Source of the DNA: Ampelocalamus luodianensis
Taxonomy: Eukaryota; Streptophyta; Magnoliopsida; Poales; Poaceae
Direction of reading: 5' to 3'
Assembly (NCBI GenBank): GCA_036346255.1
Contig: CM070620.1
Span: 63,288,522 to 63,352,521 of the forward strand
Length of the DNA stretch: 64,000 bases
The translations under genes and the position numbers were made by a program. Below, piece after piece: positions 36,378 through 47,798 of the stretch. Each line of letters begins with the position of its first letter. Position 1 is the stretch's first letter. A model generated the notes under the pieces. That model made no database searches and was not told the DNA's origin. It worked only from the letters and a program-made list of their open reading frames with translations.

Positions 36378-39272
36378 TGTAACACCCAGACCCACATTAC
36401 CGGAATGCTACTAAATCACTCTGACTAGCCAATAATTTCAAGATAAATTATTTCGGCAACATCTCTAGACAAGAAGCATTAAGCGGAAGCATAAACAACT
36501 AAGGGAATAAAGATAACGGTAACAAGTTCAATAATTAAACAACCTCTAGCATATTAATCAAAGAATGGTTCACAAGTCCATCCTTATTAGATAACATAAT
36601 CATCCACAAATAGTTAAGCATTTGGCTAGAATTTCATCGACTTTATTACAACATGAGTTGATGAACCAAGTGCATTATTGTGGTGCCGCTCTACCCATCC
36701 CATGAATGCTCAACAATCACCTGTAGAGGGGGGGAAAACAAGGGTGAGATAAAAATCTCAGCAAGCAAACTGTTTAATAGGCTATTCAGACTACAAACAA
36801 AAATACAACATCATTAAAGTATCCATATGTCCACATCCATAATGTGAATCCACATTCATTTACAAGCTAATTTAACTACAAAGAAATTAAGCATCAATAT
36901 CCAATTCCCATAATGATCACAATTATAGCCTCAACCATATTTACTACCAATGATAGTAAAATATTAACAATTGAATCTTGATCAACTGCTTCATATTATT
37001 CACCACTACCACTACCAATGACAATAAAGTATTAACATGTTTTACCTCATAACTTTACTATTTCTTGCATCCACAACTGCTATCAACAATTACCACAAGA
37101 GAGTAGAATCTCATGCCACAATCACAACCACTACCATACCACAAGGGATGAACCCCAAACCACGACCATAGCCACTTTCCTCACACAACAAGTGACTCTC
37201 ATGAGCCAATTCCACATTACAACTATAAAGTTGCAGTTGTTTGTAATATAACTTCACCACAATACCTTGCGTAAGTATGCAAATGATCTTTCCACAATGT
37301 AATGCATATGTATGCTATGCTCCACTGCACCTTTACCCAACAAGGTAAAAGTATGCATCGTGCTACGGCAATGCACGATGTTGTACCGGTACGGTCGCGG
37401 CTATAAGCGGCGACATCCACAATGCAAATGTCATGATATGTCATGAATGATATGATAATCATATACCACAAGAATTTAACCACGAAGGTCAACAACATAC
37501 TCATCATGAATATTTTCTCATAATCCACATGTGTCTCATTAAGCATAATACCATTGTGTCATAAGACCATTACCACATAACCCACACCCGATTCACCAAG
37601 ATCAAAATCAATCGATCTAAAGGGAACTCTACCACATAGGCCACAACATGATCATCATGAATATAACCACAAGGAATTATCAATATGTCCACCTTGAGTT
37701 TATTTTCATATTCCGCATTTGGCTCATTAAGCAAATTACCACATGACTACCAACAACTCTTCCAACGCATGGCAAAAATGAATATTAATTTGCTACCACG
37801 ACCTCATCCATAAAACATGCAACCAAGGCATATAACTTCAAGTTATGAAAAACATGTATATTGCAAGTAGTAAGAATAACGAGTTAAACCGTAGCACAAC
37901 CGCTACATTTACTTGCATGATCATACAAGCATTCATCCATCACAAGCATTAGGGTTAGCAATGTACTTGCCTTCCACGATGCGACGCGTTAGCCGGCAAA
38001 GGTGTTACTCCTAAACCTGAGGCCTCACCTCCTAAACAAGTAAAATAAATTCAATAAGGACATAATAAACCCAGCGCTACTAATCGGCATTCTACACCGC
38101 TTCCCTGATGAATCAAGACGAGATTACAAAGCTGAAACTTGAAAACAACGTTTCCTGCCATATACCGTTTCTGGACAGCAGCACGGTAATTGACATAACT
38201 CATGAACTGGAAGTCGAAAAGAGGTAAACCCAATTTCTGTAGATTCTTAACTGACTAATCTACAATACTCTAGTTGACACGATAATCCAATTCGGCCAAA
38301 ATAATAGGCTAACCATTGTTTGAACTTTCAGTACAGAACCTGCCTACATGTTCAAACAGCAATACTAAGATGACCATAACTTTTAATAGGTAACTCTGAA
38401 TTGATCGTTCTTTATCAATCTGAAAAGGTTATCGAATTATCTACAATAACCTAGTTGTGTGAACTTTCAGATTCTACCAATTTCCTTTCATATTTTAGGA
38501 AATACCCAGACAGATTATTCTCGTCAGATTTCTGGCAGCAGGTACTAAATCGACCATAACTTTTGACTCAGACCTCGGAATTGAGTGATCTTCGTGGCTA
38601 CTGAAAGATAATGACAGATCCCACATAACTCTAGGAGATGGAATCTTAAAATTCAGCCTCTAAATACACGAAATTACCCACGCAAGGTACTGGACAGAAT
38701 CGAATCTTCTGCAGCCAAACTTTTATCCAACAAATCTAATCGGTTTCGCATCTACTACGGATCAAACAGCGGGGAAGGCATCTCGTTACCCTTGTAGAGC
38801 CCAGGAAGACGCAGATCAAATCCACGAGGACCCTTCTTCTTCTTCTTCTTCTCCTCTTCCACCATGGCCAGCAGCACCAGGGCTTCTTCCTCCTTCCTTC
38901 GACCGGCATCAATGGAGGGGAAAATCATCCGTGGAGGGGGATGGACAGCAAGGGGAGGTGCTGGACAGGAGGTGGATGGGGTGGAGGCGCAAGGGGGTGG
39001 AGGCTTGGAGGGGAGAGGAGGGGGCGGCTAGGGTTAGGGAGGGGGAGAGTGGCGCCCCCCCTATGGCCGGCCACCAAAAGGCCCCATGGGCCTCTACCCC
39101 AGGCCCAGGTTGTCTACTGTTTGCATAAAACTCCTCCAAACTTCTGATGAATCACTATTCTAATTGGTCCCTCTCTCTAAATATAATTATTCTCTCTCTA
39201 ATATTACTCAGGAGTATTACATCTCCTCCCCGAATTCTGTTCTTCCGACTTAAGCAAATTTGGGGTATTACA
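36378..39272 (-). mobile_element. 5' LTR (right) of non-autonomous element 2
   Basis: Near copy of 29842-32744. Visible differences are few: a shorter CTT microsatellite near 38834, small losses near the inner edge (ATTACCGGAATG against ATTACCCTGGAATG) and scattered single bases. It ends GGGGTATTACA, followed by TCACC. Confidence 0.88.
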
Positions 39273-39277
39273 TCACC
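39273..39277. repeat. Target-site duplication TCACC, right copy
   Basis: Matches 29837-29841. Confidence 0.9.
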
Positions 39278-39383
39278 TCCCTGAGGACTCCGAGTATGTC
39301 GGATGCTTGCCACACAAAGACATTTGCATTAGCTCGGAGGAAGGCGACGAGGGCGTCTTCCTATTTAGGGTCGATACCACCTC
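39278..39383 (-). pseudogene. pol: Tat copy A, start of reverse transcriptase (displaced piece)
   Basis: On the minus strand the frame reads GIDPK, a stop, then EDALVAFLRANANVFVWQ and SDILGVLREV. These lead, across the insertion 29842-39272, into IEHRLALQPDKKPVKQKLRR at the right end of 29760-29836. This is the conserved N-terminal part of Tat reverse transcriptase. The fragment ends where the LTR at 39384 begins, so the protease and gag parts of copy A are not seen. Confidence 0.8.
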
Positions 39384-42300
39384 TGTCGGGACCCAAAAAT
39401 GCAATTCTGGACCCTCTGTATATAATGCACTAGTCCAGGATCACGCTAGTGCACACAGTATCAACATAGATGAATATCGTTCTACACAAGACGAATAATA
39501 GAATAAATGACTAATTTGAATAACAAATAGCTGGTTTTGACCTTATGGTCGAGTTTACACTTATTAAGCCTCGCAGGGTTGGCAATAATTAAATAAGCGG
39601 CAGCGGAACAAAATAAACTTCAGCGAAAACCCATCGATTCACCATAGGCAACCGACTAGGAACAAGACCATAACGGTCAACACCTTCATAGAACTCTTTC
39701 TCGAAAGCAGGTGATGACTCCTCCACTTCTATTGAATGATTATAGCAAGTATGAGTACACAACCGTACTCGCAAGTTATACCACAAAATGTAATTTATAG
39801 ATGATAGCTTTTTTACAAAGGAAATGGTTTTTGTCGTTCTTTTGCATAAAAGCAACATTTACAATTGAATATAAATAATAGATTGAAAACATAATTCAAA
39901 ACAAATAAACAATAATAATTTAACAGTTGTTTTCACCGCGGACACAAGGCCTAACCAACTCTTTCACATAGCCATCTGACTTAGATCACACAGTTGTCCC
40001 TTCCCAATTGTTTTATGAAAAACTAACCCTCGTGTGAAATCCCCGAGCATGTCCATGACTGTGGACGCGGCTATTCAAATAGATTGTTTAACACTCTACA
40101 GAGGTTGTACACTTTACCCACACGATATAATCAGTGTAGCTAGCACTAATCATAACAAAACTTTTCTGAAACTTCATCTCAAACATTGACACTCCCGATG
40201 TGTTTAACTAATGACACTAATGCCCACATAGAAAATTAGTCCGTCGCGCACCATTGGACCTGAAGACGGTGAACTGCTCATAGATGTGAGTTGCCACGAA
40301 GACAGAAACACACCTCTACCCTACCACAGAGCTTGACCTACTGCCTAAATAGTGAATGTCGAGATTCCATAACTTACTAAGTTAGGCCCGTCCCATACCA
40401 GGCACGTGGTCGTATAGTAAGACTCAGTTCAATGGTGCACAAAGTTAAGTCCTTAACTGACCAAGGCAAAACTTTCAATTTCTAACTATGCCACGAAGAT
40501 TATCATTCCCAAGCATAAAGCTCTACCATATCACATAGTTTCCACCACTTGCCTCAGTCTAAATCCTTTACCACCCAGTTAGTTAAGTGAAACACATGCC
40601 ATTAACGAGTAATAGCATACAACACACAGTTTAATCACAAAGTTCCATATTCACTTAGTCAAATTTATATTTTGCGACTCACATGAAATGATGACTTGTT
40701 GCATGGCTAAGCAAACTCATCATATTTAACTGACCCACGTTGATGCTTTGATAATACCAACTAAATAATAAACCAATCTAGGGTGACAAAAGATCATTAC
40801 ATAACAATAGACAAGGTGGATATAAACAATTAGGATGAAAAATTAATCCCAAAGTATTTAAATAAATACTTAAAGTAAATACAATAATTGAATCAAAGTA
40901 AATTTGAAAACTGGGTTCCACATTATCAAAGGTACAACTTGCCTTGGAATAGATCTTGGTACTGGTCCTGGTCTTGGTGAACTCCTTCTTCAAAATCCAC
41001 TGAAGTATCAACGTCTACTCGCAAACAAAACAAATAAATAAAATAGAGATGAAAATCAACTCCAAAAATTTAATAAAAATCTCAATAAAATAGAGCTCGA
41101 ATTTAGATGAATTTAGAAATGTGAAAGGACTCAATCGAGGTTCGTATGAAGAAGATATGGCTTCTGGAAGATCTAATCTAAAGAAAAAGGCAAAAAGAGA
41201 TTTTCTGAATTATTTTTCTATTGAAAAATCCAGAATATGACATCAGCATGATATCATCACTGATTTTTTGAATTAAACCAAATCCTAGAAACAAATCTGA
41301 CAAGTGGGCCCTACGTGTCATAGACTCGGTGCACAGTGGACTAGGTCTACACAAGATCGAATCTAGGGTTTGGGCTGACTGCGCCACGTCAGCACTGACT
41401 TGGCGCTAGGTGGCTTGACACATCAGTGAATCTATTGACTAGGACACTGACACAACTGAACGCGTGGGTGCTACATCATCCGATGACGTCACCACGCCAA
41501 GGGTTTCGGGCGCAGCCGACAACGGCGAGCGGTGGCACGGCGCCGGCGACAAGTGCGCACATTGGGTAGAGAATGTTATTGCACACACACTAGTATGATT
41601 TTTGGCTCTGGAGGTCAACGGTGATCACCAGAATCGGCGATGAGGCGGAGTAGATGGTACAACTACGGTCGCAATAGAGGTCCGACGACGCTTCGGGGAC
41701 GGGGAAAGGTCCCTGAGGTAGCTCCGGTGACGGGGAAGTCGGTAGTGCAATCCATGAAGACGGGACGTCGCTGGCGGTGGAGGAATTGGAGCTTTAGGGC
41801 TTCAGCTTCAAAACCCTAGGATCGGAATTGCTTAGGCTCTAGAGCTCTTGGGGCGAAATTGGGTTAGGGTTCGGGAGGAGCAAGCTATTGTGATCCCAGG
41901 GGTCCTATTTATAGTGTGAGATCGGTCCAGGATACAGAATCCCCAATTCAGGATATTTTTGGATTTGCTTGATCTTAGAGATAGAGTCCGTTTTGGGATA
42001 TGATTTCAAACGAAATAGATGCAGAAGAAATAGAGGCTAGATTCTACGCATTTTCCAAATAATGTTTAGTTGGAAAAGTCCTGTTGTTGTACGAGACCTC
42101 GAGCTCCAGTAATGGTGTTAGGGTTCGGGCGTCGCAAGGAGGACGAGGGCTTGAGGTTGACGAAGACCCGACAGGTGGGCCCCACCTAACGGTGATGGCG
42201 TCACGGCGCGCGAGCGAGCGGGCCGGCACAGAAGAATGGGTCGAGAGGGAATAGGATTGGGCCAAAGGCAAAAGAATTCGGCCCACTGCCACTTCCGATA

Positions 42301-42577
42301 TTTTTAATTAGTTTTTCTTTTTAGAAAATACAAAAAACAAATAGCAATTAGAAAATAACAAATGAACTCGAAAAAATACTAGAAAATATATCCAAGCATA
42401 TAAACCCAAATAAAATAGTTTTGACAATTGTTGATGTTGACATTAATCATATTAAATTGTTTTGATACTGAAAGTCCATATTAAGCTTTAATTAAATTCA
42501 AATAAAATCTTGGTGAATTTTTTCAGAGACTAGACTACTTAAAAGATTTTTAAAGCTCAGAAAATTAGGATGTCACA
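39384..42577 (-). mobile_element. 3' LTR of a minus-strand Tekay-type element, 3.2 kb
   Basis: On the minus strand the LTR starts TGTGACATCC at 42577, directly after a purine tract (AAAGGAGGAAGTT), and ends GGTCCCGACA at 39384. The adjoining polypurine tract on the pol side makes it the 3' LTR. It is the full-length counterpart of the truncated LTR at 22542-24863. It carries a TATA box at 41906-41913, a donor-like AAGGCAAGTT at 40942 and an acceptor-like AATAG at 39729. No genes. Confidence 0.82.
41906..41913 (-). promoter_or_regulatory. Probable TATA box of the LTR
   Basis: TATAAATA on the minus strand in the context CACTATAAATAGGACCCC, about 670 bp inside the LTR. It is a good plant TATA match. 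Confidence 0.55.
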
Positions 42578-42609
42578 AACTTCCTCCTTTAAAGGAATCT
42601 CGACCCCGA

Positions 42610-43121
42610 GATTCAGGTTAGCTAGAGAAAAGGCTTGGGAACTTGGCTTTAAGCTCTTCTTCGCGCTCCCACGTTGCTTCTCCTTCTGAGTGATTACTCC
42701 ACTAAACTTTACAAAAACAAATGGTCTTGCTTCTGGTCTAGCACTCTGCGATGTCCAAGATCTTGACTGGTTGCTCCTTGTAGGTGAGATCTTCTTTTAA
42801 CTCAATTGAGTCGAAGGGGGTTTGTTTTGTTGGCACATGAAGACACTTCTTCAATTGCGAGACATGGAAGACGTCACGCACTCCTGCTAGCGACTGCGGC
42901 AATTCAAGCTGATAAGCAACTTTTCCTCGATGGCTCACAATCCTAAGCAGACCAACATACCACGGGGCAAGCTTCCCTTTGACATGAAATGTTTTGACAC
43001 CTCTGAGCGGGGTAACTCGAAGATAAACAAAATCCTCTGGCTCATAACTGAGATCACGATGACGATTATCAGCATAGCTCTTCTGTCTAGGCTGTGTTGT
43101 CTTTAATCTCTCCCTGATCAT
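42610..43121 (-). pseudogene. pol: Integrase C-terminus and chromodomain, Tekay-type
   Basis: The frame 43121-42738 carries the post-core region (QKSYADNRHRDL), a GPY/F-like stretch (GKLAPWYVGLLRI), the VFHVSQLKKCL motif, and the beginning of a chromodomain (DLTYKEQPVKILD). The chromodomain continues after a stop near 42738 as WSNHSEGEATWEREEELKAK, down to about 42610. Chromodomains direct integration to marked chromatin in chromoviruses. At least one in-frame stop interrupts it. Confidence 0.85.
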
Positions 43122-43169
43122 AGCAACTTGGTCTTCTGCTTCCTGAATAATATCTAGTACGAATACCTT

Positions 43170-43616
43170 TCATTCAGCTGTCTTTGACCAATTTAGATGG
43201 GTTCTACATGCACGACCATACAATGTTTCAAATGGTGATATCTGTAGACTGGCTTGATAACTATTGTTGTACGAGAATTCTGCATACGGCAAACTCTTAT
43301 CCCAACTAGTAGCATTAGCTTGAGCACAAGCTCTCAACATATCCTCCAATATTTGATTTACTCTTTCAGTCCGCCCATCTGTCTGAGGGTGATAAGCAGT
43401 ACTGAAATTCAGATGAGTTCCCAAGGCTTCATGTAGACTCTGCCAGCAACGAGAGGTGAATTGAGATCCTCGATCTGACACTATCGTCTTAGGCACACCA
43501 TGCAAACTGAAAATTCTCGACATATATAACTCTGCAAGGCGATTTCCTGAGTAAGTGGTTTTGACTGGCAAGAAATGGACAACTTTTGTCAAACGATCAA
43601 CTATTACCCAAATCAA
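43170..43616 (-). pseudogene. pol: Integrase core, Tekay-type element
   Basis: A 148-codon open frame with the rve integrase core: WVIVDRLTKVVHF, then SDRGSQFTSRCW (second catalytic Asp) and HPQTDGRTERVNQILEDML (catalytic Glu). Then follow AEFSYNNSYQ and FETLYGRACR. The first catalytic Asp and the zinc-binding HHCC lie upstream (43617-43886), where stops and frameshifts break the frame. The domain joins cDNA to host DNA. It belongs to the minus-strand element whose 3' LTR is 39384-42577. Confidence 0.88.
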
Positions 43617-43886
43617 ATCATAACCTGATTGAGTCCTAGGTAAGCTGGTAATGAAATCCTTTCTGATCTCTTACCATTTCCACTCTGGGATCTTCAGGGG
43701 TTGCAACAAGCCTATTGGTATCTGATGTTCTACCTTTACCTTCTGACACACGTCACACAAGGCAACAAACTCTGCGACTTCTCGCTTTAAATTTGGCCAC
43801 CAAAAGTTATTCTTGATGTCATGATACAACTTAGTGCTTCGAGAGTGAATAAAATACTTGGAGTCATGAGCTTCCTTTAAGATTAG

Positions 43887-44792
43887 TTATCTTAGACCAT
43901 CAACATCTGGTACACAGATATGTCCATTGATCCAAAGTATACCTTGGTCATCTTTGGTGAAATATTTGAATTTTCCTTCTTCCATCTTGAGCTTGATATC
44001 GACAATCGCTGGATCCTTCGGTTGGGTAGCACGAATCTGCTTAGCAGACTGTACTTCTAAACTGGCCATGAATCCTTTGAGCACTACCTCTAACTTTATC
44101 TTCTGAAACTCATAGTGAAGTTCTGGACAATTCTCCTTTGCTTCCAAGGTATTGTAGTAACTCTTGTGACTTAACGCATCAACAACATCATTAGCCTTAC
44201 CAGGATGGTAATGGATTCCAAGATTATAATCCTTTATTAACACCAACCATCTTCTTTGCCTCATGTTCAGGTCCGACTAAGTGAAAATATATTTCAAGCT
44301 TTCATGATCTGTGTATATCTCACAGCGATTACCAATGAGATAATGATGCCAAAATCTTTAAAGCATGCACCATGATAGCCAATTCCAAATCATGGGTAGG
44401 GTAATTCTCCTCATGAGGTCTAAATTGTCTTGAAGCATAGGCGACAACCCTTCCTTCTTGCATTAAGACACAACCTAATCCTTGACACGAAGCATCACAG
44501 TAGATATCAAAATCCATCAGAATATCTGGCAAAACTAGCACTGGGGTTGTTGTTAACCATTTCTTCAACTCCTAAAAACTTTCTTCACGTGGGGGGTCCA
44601 AGTGAACTTTTTCTCCTTCTTCAACAATTGCGTGAGAGGTCTAGCAATTGTCGAGAATCCTTTGATGAAGCGGTGATAATAACCCACCATTCCCAAGAAA
44701 CTACGAATCTGAGTAACTATCTTGGGCTGCTCCCAATGTAATACTACTTTAACCTTTATGGGGTCAACTGCTACTCCTTCGGCTATCATCAC
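43887..44792 (-). pseudogene. pol: RT connection, RNase H and linker, Tekay-type element
   Basis: Three adjoining open frames. 44792-44565 is the RT thumb/connection (IRSFLGMVGYYHRFIKGFS). 44568-44329 is RNase H with YCDASCQGLGCVLMQ, YASRQFRPHEENYPTHDLEL and the catalytic Glu in ELA. 44264-43887 carries IHYHPGKANDVVDALS and the linker to integrase. Short frameshifts separate the pieces. It is the usual chromovirus RNase H, without a second archaeal-type domain. Confidence 0.88.
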
Positions 44793-44883
44793 ATAACCAA
44801 GGAAATCAACTTCCTTTTTCCGAAATCACACTTACTGAACTTAGCACACAACCGATGCTCTCTAAGTTTCTCCAGTACTAATA

Positions 44884-45279
44884 TCAAATGCTCAACATGT
44901 TCTTCTTCTGTCTTGGAATAAACAAAATATCATCGATGAATACAACGACAAACTTGTCCAAGTACTCCATGAACACCTTATTCATCATGTTCATAAAATA
45001 AGCAGGGGTATTAGTCAGGCCAAAGGATATAACTAGGAACTCATAATGTCCATACCGCATAGAGAAAGCGGTCTTCGGTATATCCTTCGGACAAATTTTC
45101 AATTGATGATAACCTGATCGTAGATCGATCTTCAAGAACACTCTGGCTCCCTTCATCTGATCAAACAAATCATCAATTCGAAGTGGATACTTGTTCTTGA
45201 TGGTGACTTCATTAAGAGAATGGTAATCAATACACATCCTTATGCTTCTGTCTTTCTTTCTGATGAGCAGGATTGGCAC
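44884..45279 (-). pseudogene. pol: Reverse transcriptase fingers/palm, Tekay-type element
   Basis: A 131-codon frame with the ordered RT motifs: MCIDYHSLNEVTIKNKYPLR, FLKIDLRSGYHQLKI, TAFSMRYGHYEFLVISFGLT and the catalytic box FIDDIL near its end (YVDD in most families; FIDD is common in plant chromoviruses). The start is set only by the open frame; RT coding continues upstream to about 45480 with stops. Confidence 0.9.
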
Positions 45280-45503
45280 TCCCCATGGCGACGAACTAGG
45301 TCTAACGAAACCTTTCTGGAGAAGTTCTTCAATCTACTTCTTCATTTCCACTAACTTATCAGTTGACATCTTGTAGGGTCTCTTAGAAATGGGTGTTGTT
45401 CCCGGCACGAGATCAATGACAAACTCAATATCATGGTCTAGTGGCATTCCTGGCAAATCCTCTGGAAAAACATCTGGGCACTCTCTGACAATAGGCACAT
45501 CCT

Positions 45504-45915
45504 CTAGGAAACGATCTTCAGGCTATTGACTAACAAATGTCTATCACGCACTGAGGTGACTAGACACTCTACTTTCTTTCCATCGATAGCTTCGATTATT
45601 ACGGCTCTTCGGCCACAATCTAGCACTGCTTTGTGCTTTGATAACCAATCCATGCCAAGTATGACATCTAAGATTTGGGTGTCTAAGACAATGAGGTTGG
45701 CAAGAAACTCAACTCCAGCTATGAGTAACTTAACTCCTAAACATCCCACTTTAGAGTTTAACTCTGCTCCAGACGACTGAACTAACAGAGTATGCTTAAG
45801 ACGTGTAACCTCTAAATTGTTCTTGCTTGCAAAAACTTGAAAAACAAACGTATGCGAAGTTCCAGAATCAAACAAAACTTATGTGGGTATTGAGTTAACC
45901 AGAAACTTACCCAAT
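45504..45915 (-). pseudogene. pol: Aspartic protease, Tekay-type element
   Basis: The open frame 45875-45504 begins inside the catalytic motif region (FDSGTSHTF, D-S-G). It continues with LIVLDTQILDVILGMDWLSK, the second conserved block of retropepsins in plant gypsy elements. Upstream, VLGKFLVNS is readable to about 45915 after an in-frame stop. There the element ends against a different sequence and no gag follows. The protease would process Gag-Pol. Confidence 0.85.
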
Positions 45916-47798
45916 ACGCTAGTCGTAGAGGAGGAGGAGGAGAAGAAGAAGACCAAGCCTGCTTTAGGCAAAATGTCTTATGGTTTCAGGATTGTATCTA
46001 GGAAAGCAAGGTATGTAAAATTCAAAGATAAATAATGGTACTTATTTCTTCAATTTACAAGTTTATTGTTGAACTCTTTCTTCTTCCATGCAGACCTACT
46101 TCTCCAGCCCCCGAGAACGTTTCTAAGGAGAAACCTACTATTGTCGAAGCCACGACTATGGGCATATTGGTTTCTCTAGTGGTCACGGATACATAAGTAG
46201 AGGAGGTCGAGGCTTCGAGCACCGTCCCTGAGATGGTAGGAGAGGATATTGTCACTGTCATTCCACCAGTGGTCATGGAAATGGAGGCGAAGACGGCGCA
46301 GGATTCGACCACTCTAATGATCGAGTTTACTCTCGAGGACATTCATGTCCAGACAAGGGGATTGGATCTTCGAACACCAGCGGTGGTCGGTCAGGCAGCA
46401 ACGGAAAGCTCCAAATAAGACCATCATGATGGAAAGAGGTTGCTGAAGCTAACCCTTCAGAGCCTCAAGGTACGAACTCCCCTTCCTCGGAAGAAGAAGA
46501 AGAAGAAGAAAAAGACTTCGACCTCTTTCCATAGTTTTTTGGTGTTCCAGAATTCAAAGCTTCATCGTGGAGATCATGCGACCGAGTTCCATATCCCAAG
46601 GATATTCTGATCTGAGGACATATTTTTTATGATGAGCGTCTTCAAAAAGTATGGTGGGAGATGATCGAGGGACTCAACAAGCTTGAAGACCCTGAGACAG
46701 AGTACTCAAATTACGCTCGATTAGTGATTGATGTAAGAATTTGGGTTTCTCATTTCTAATCTTCCTCATTACTTGCTTCTTTTTCATAAAGCACTCGAAC
46801 AAGTTGCAACAGTTGGTGAATTCACCAGGCAGCTTGTCAAAGTGAGGAAGCAGACGGAGACACTTTGTGAATAGGCAGAGAGATGGTAAGTTACTTTTAT
46901 GAGTAGACTTCAACCACTCTTTTAGTACTAAACGCTTTCACCTTTGTAGGTTTAAAACTGATGCTTAGCCTTTAGCCGATGCCCTTGACTACGAAAAAGC
47001 TAAGTCACATAAGTTAAGGGCAGAGAAAAAGGATCTACTCAAGAACCTCCAAGAAGCAAATTCTGCGGATTGCGAGCTACGGAATGTTATCAAAAGTAAG
47101 TCTCTTTCTTGTATTTGTCTGTTTCGACAACTTTCTTTCATTTTCTTATTTTCTGACTTCTTTTTATAGAAAAAGAAGTCGATGCAGGCAAACTTCAATC
47201 CGAGCTCCAATCAAAGAGCTTGGAGATTGAAGAGCTCAACCGCATCACAAAAGAAAAAGATCAAAGCATCAAGGCATGGGAGGAGCAATGCACCAAGGAT
47301 GTTGCCTCCCATGAAAATGAAGTAAAAAATCTTGATGACCGTTTGGTAGGTAGAAATTCATACCAACGACCAGTATAAGATACTAGTCGAAAGTCTTGTT
47401 TTATAACTGTTTTTTTGTACTCTTTTCACAGAGCAAGCAGCAGAATAAAACAACTGCAGAAGGAGCTAACCCACCGTCAAGAGGAGACGAAGGCGACCAA
47501 GATCAACCTTCAAGACAATCTCTCTCTCTCTCTCTTGTACAGCATGCTCGGAGGTCTAGGTGCTGAGTAGGTCACTCCTCTTGAAGACACCCTTGTCGAG
47601 CACACGAGTTGTGTTGGCCAGCAGGTTGAAAACCTCCAAGAGTTGGTAACTACTTTGAAGACCAACTAGACTAAGTCAATGAGGCACTCGGTTGAAAATG
47701 GACCAAGTTATGCTTTGGCAAAACTTAAAGCACATGATCGCAGCCTTTGCCTTCTTCCAGTCGAGGCTAATTTTGACTGCCCTGAAGTAGAAGGCCAG
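45916..47798 (+). pseudogene. Antisense intron-containing gene of Tat copy B (aORF), 5' part
   Basis: Coding-like blocks on the plus strand separated by short, well-formed GT-AG introns. These lie at 46011-46093 (AAG|GTATGT...CCATGCAG), 46733-46801, 46886-46949 (GTAAGT...TTTGTAG), 47096-47169 (GTAAGT...TATAG) and 47346-47431 (GTAGGT...TTTCACAG). The exon after 47170 is rich in E, K, L and Q (DAGKLQSELQSKSLEIEELN), suggesting a long coiled coil. The gene runs antisense to the surrounding Tat pol, next to its integrase end. In Tat elements such as Grande I recall an extra ORF between pol and the 3' LTR, in antisense. Stops (near 46190 and 46416) show decay. It is interrupted at 47799 by an inserted element and ends at 57402. 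Function unknown. Confidence 0.65.
47794..47798. repeat. Target-site duplication GCCAG, left copy
   Basis: GCCAG before the TGTCATACC LTR edge; repeated at 57323-57327 after TGTTACA. Confidence 0.9.

Larger units (their letters stand above)
29842..39272 (-). mobile_element. Complete non-autonomous gypsy LTR element (LARD-type), 9.4 kb, young
   Basis: LTRs 29842-32744 (2903 bp) and 36378-39272 (2895 bp) are nearly identical by eye. They flank a 3.63 kb internal region with a primer site at its right edge and a polypurine tract at its left. No gag or pol motif is present in any frame, so it needs proteins in trans. Read on the minus strand, long LTR stretches match the LTR of the autonomous element at 47799-50050. 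For example, GTACCTGCTGCCAGAAATCT and TTCACACAACTAGGTTATTG correspond to 48510 and 48590, which makes that family the likely helper. Intact TCACC duplications and very similar LTRs point to a recent insertion. Confidence 0.88.

Noticed and set aside
39366..39383. Primer-site-like GATACCACCTC next to the LTR edge at 39384
   Set aside because: The minus strand here reads the Tat RT start (GIDPK...) in frame with 39278-39365, and the polypurine tract lies at the other end (42578). The LTR is therefore a 3' LTR and the resemblance is chance.
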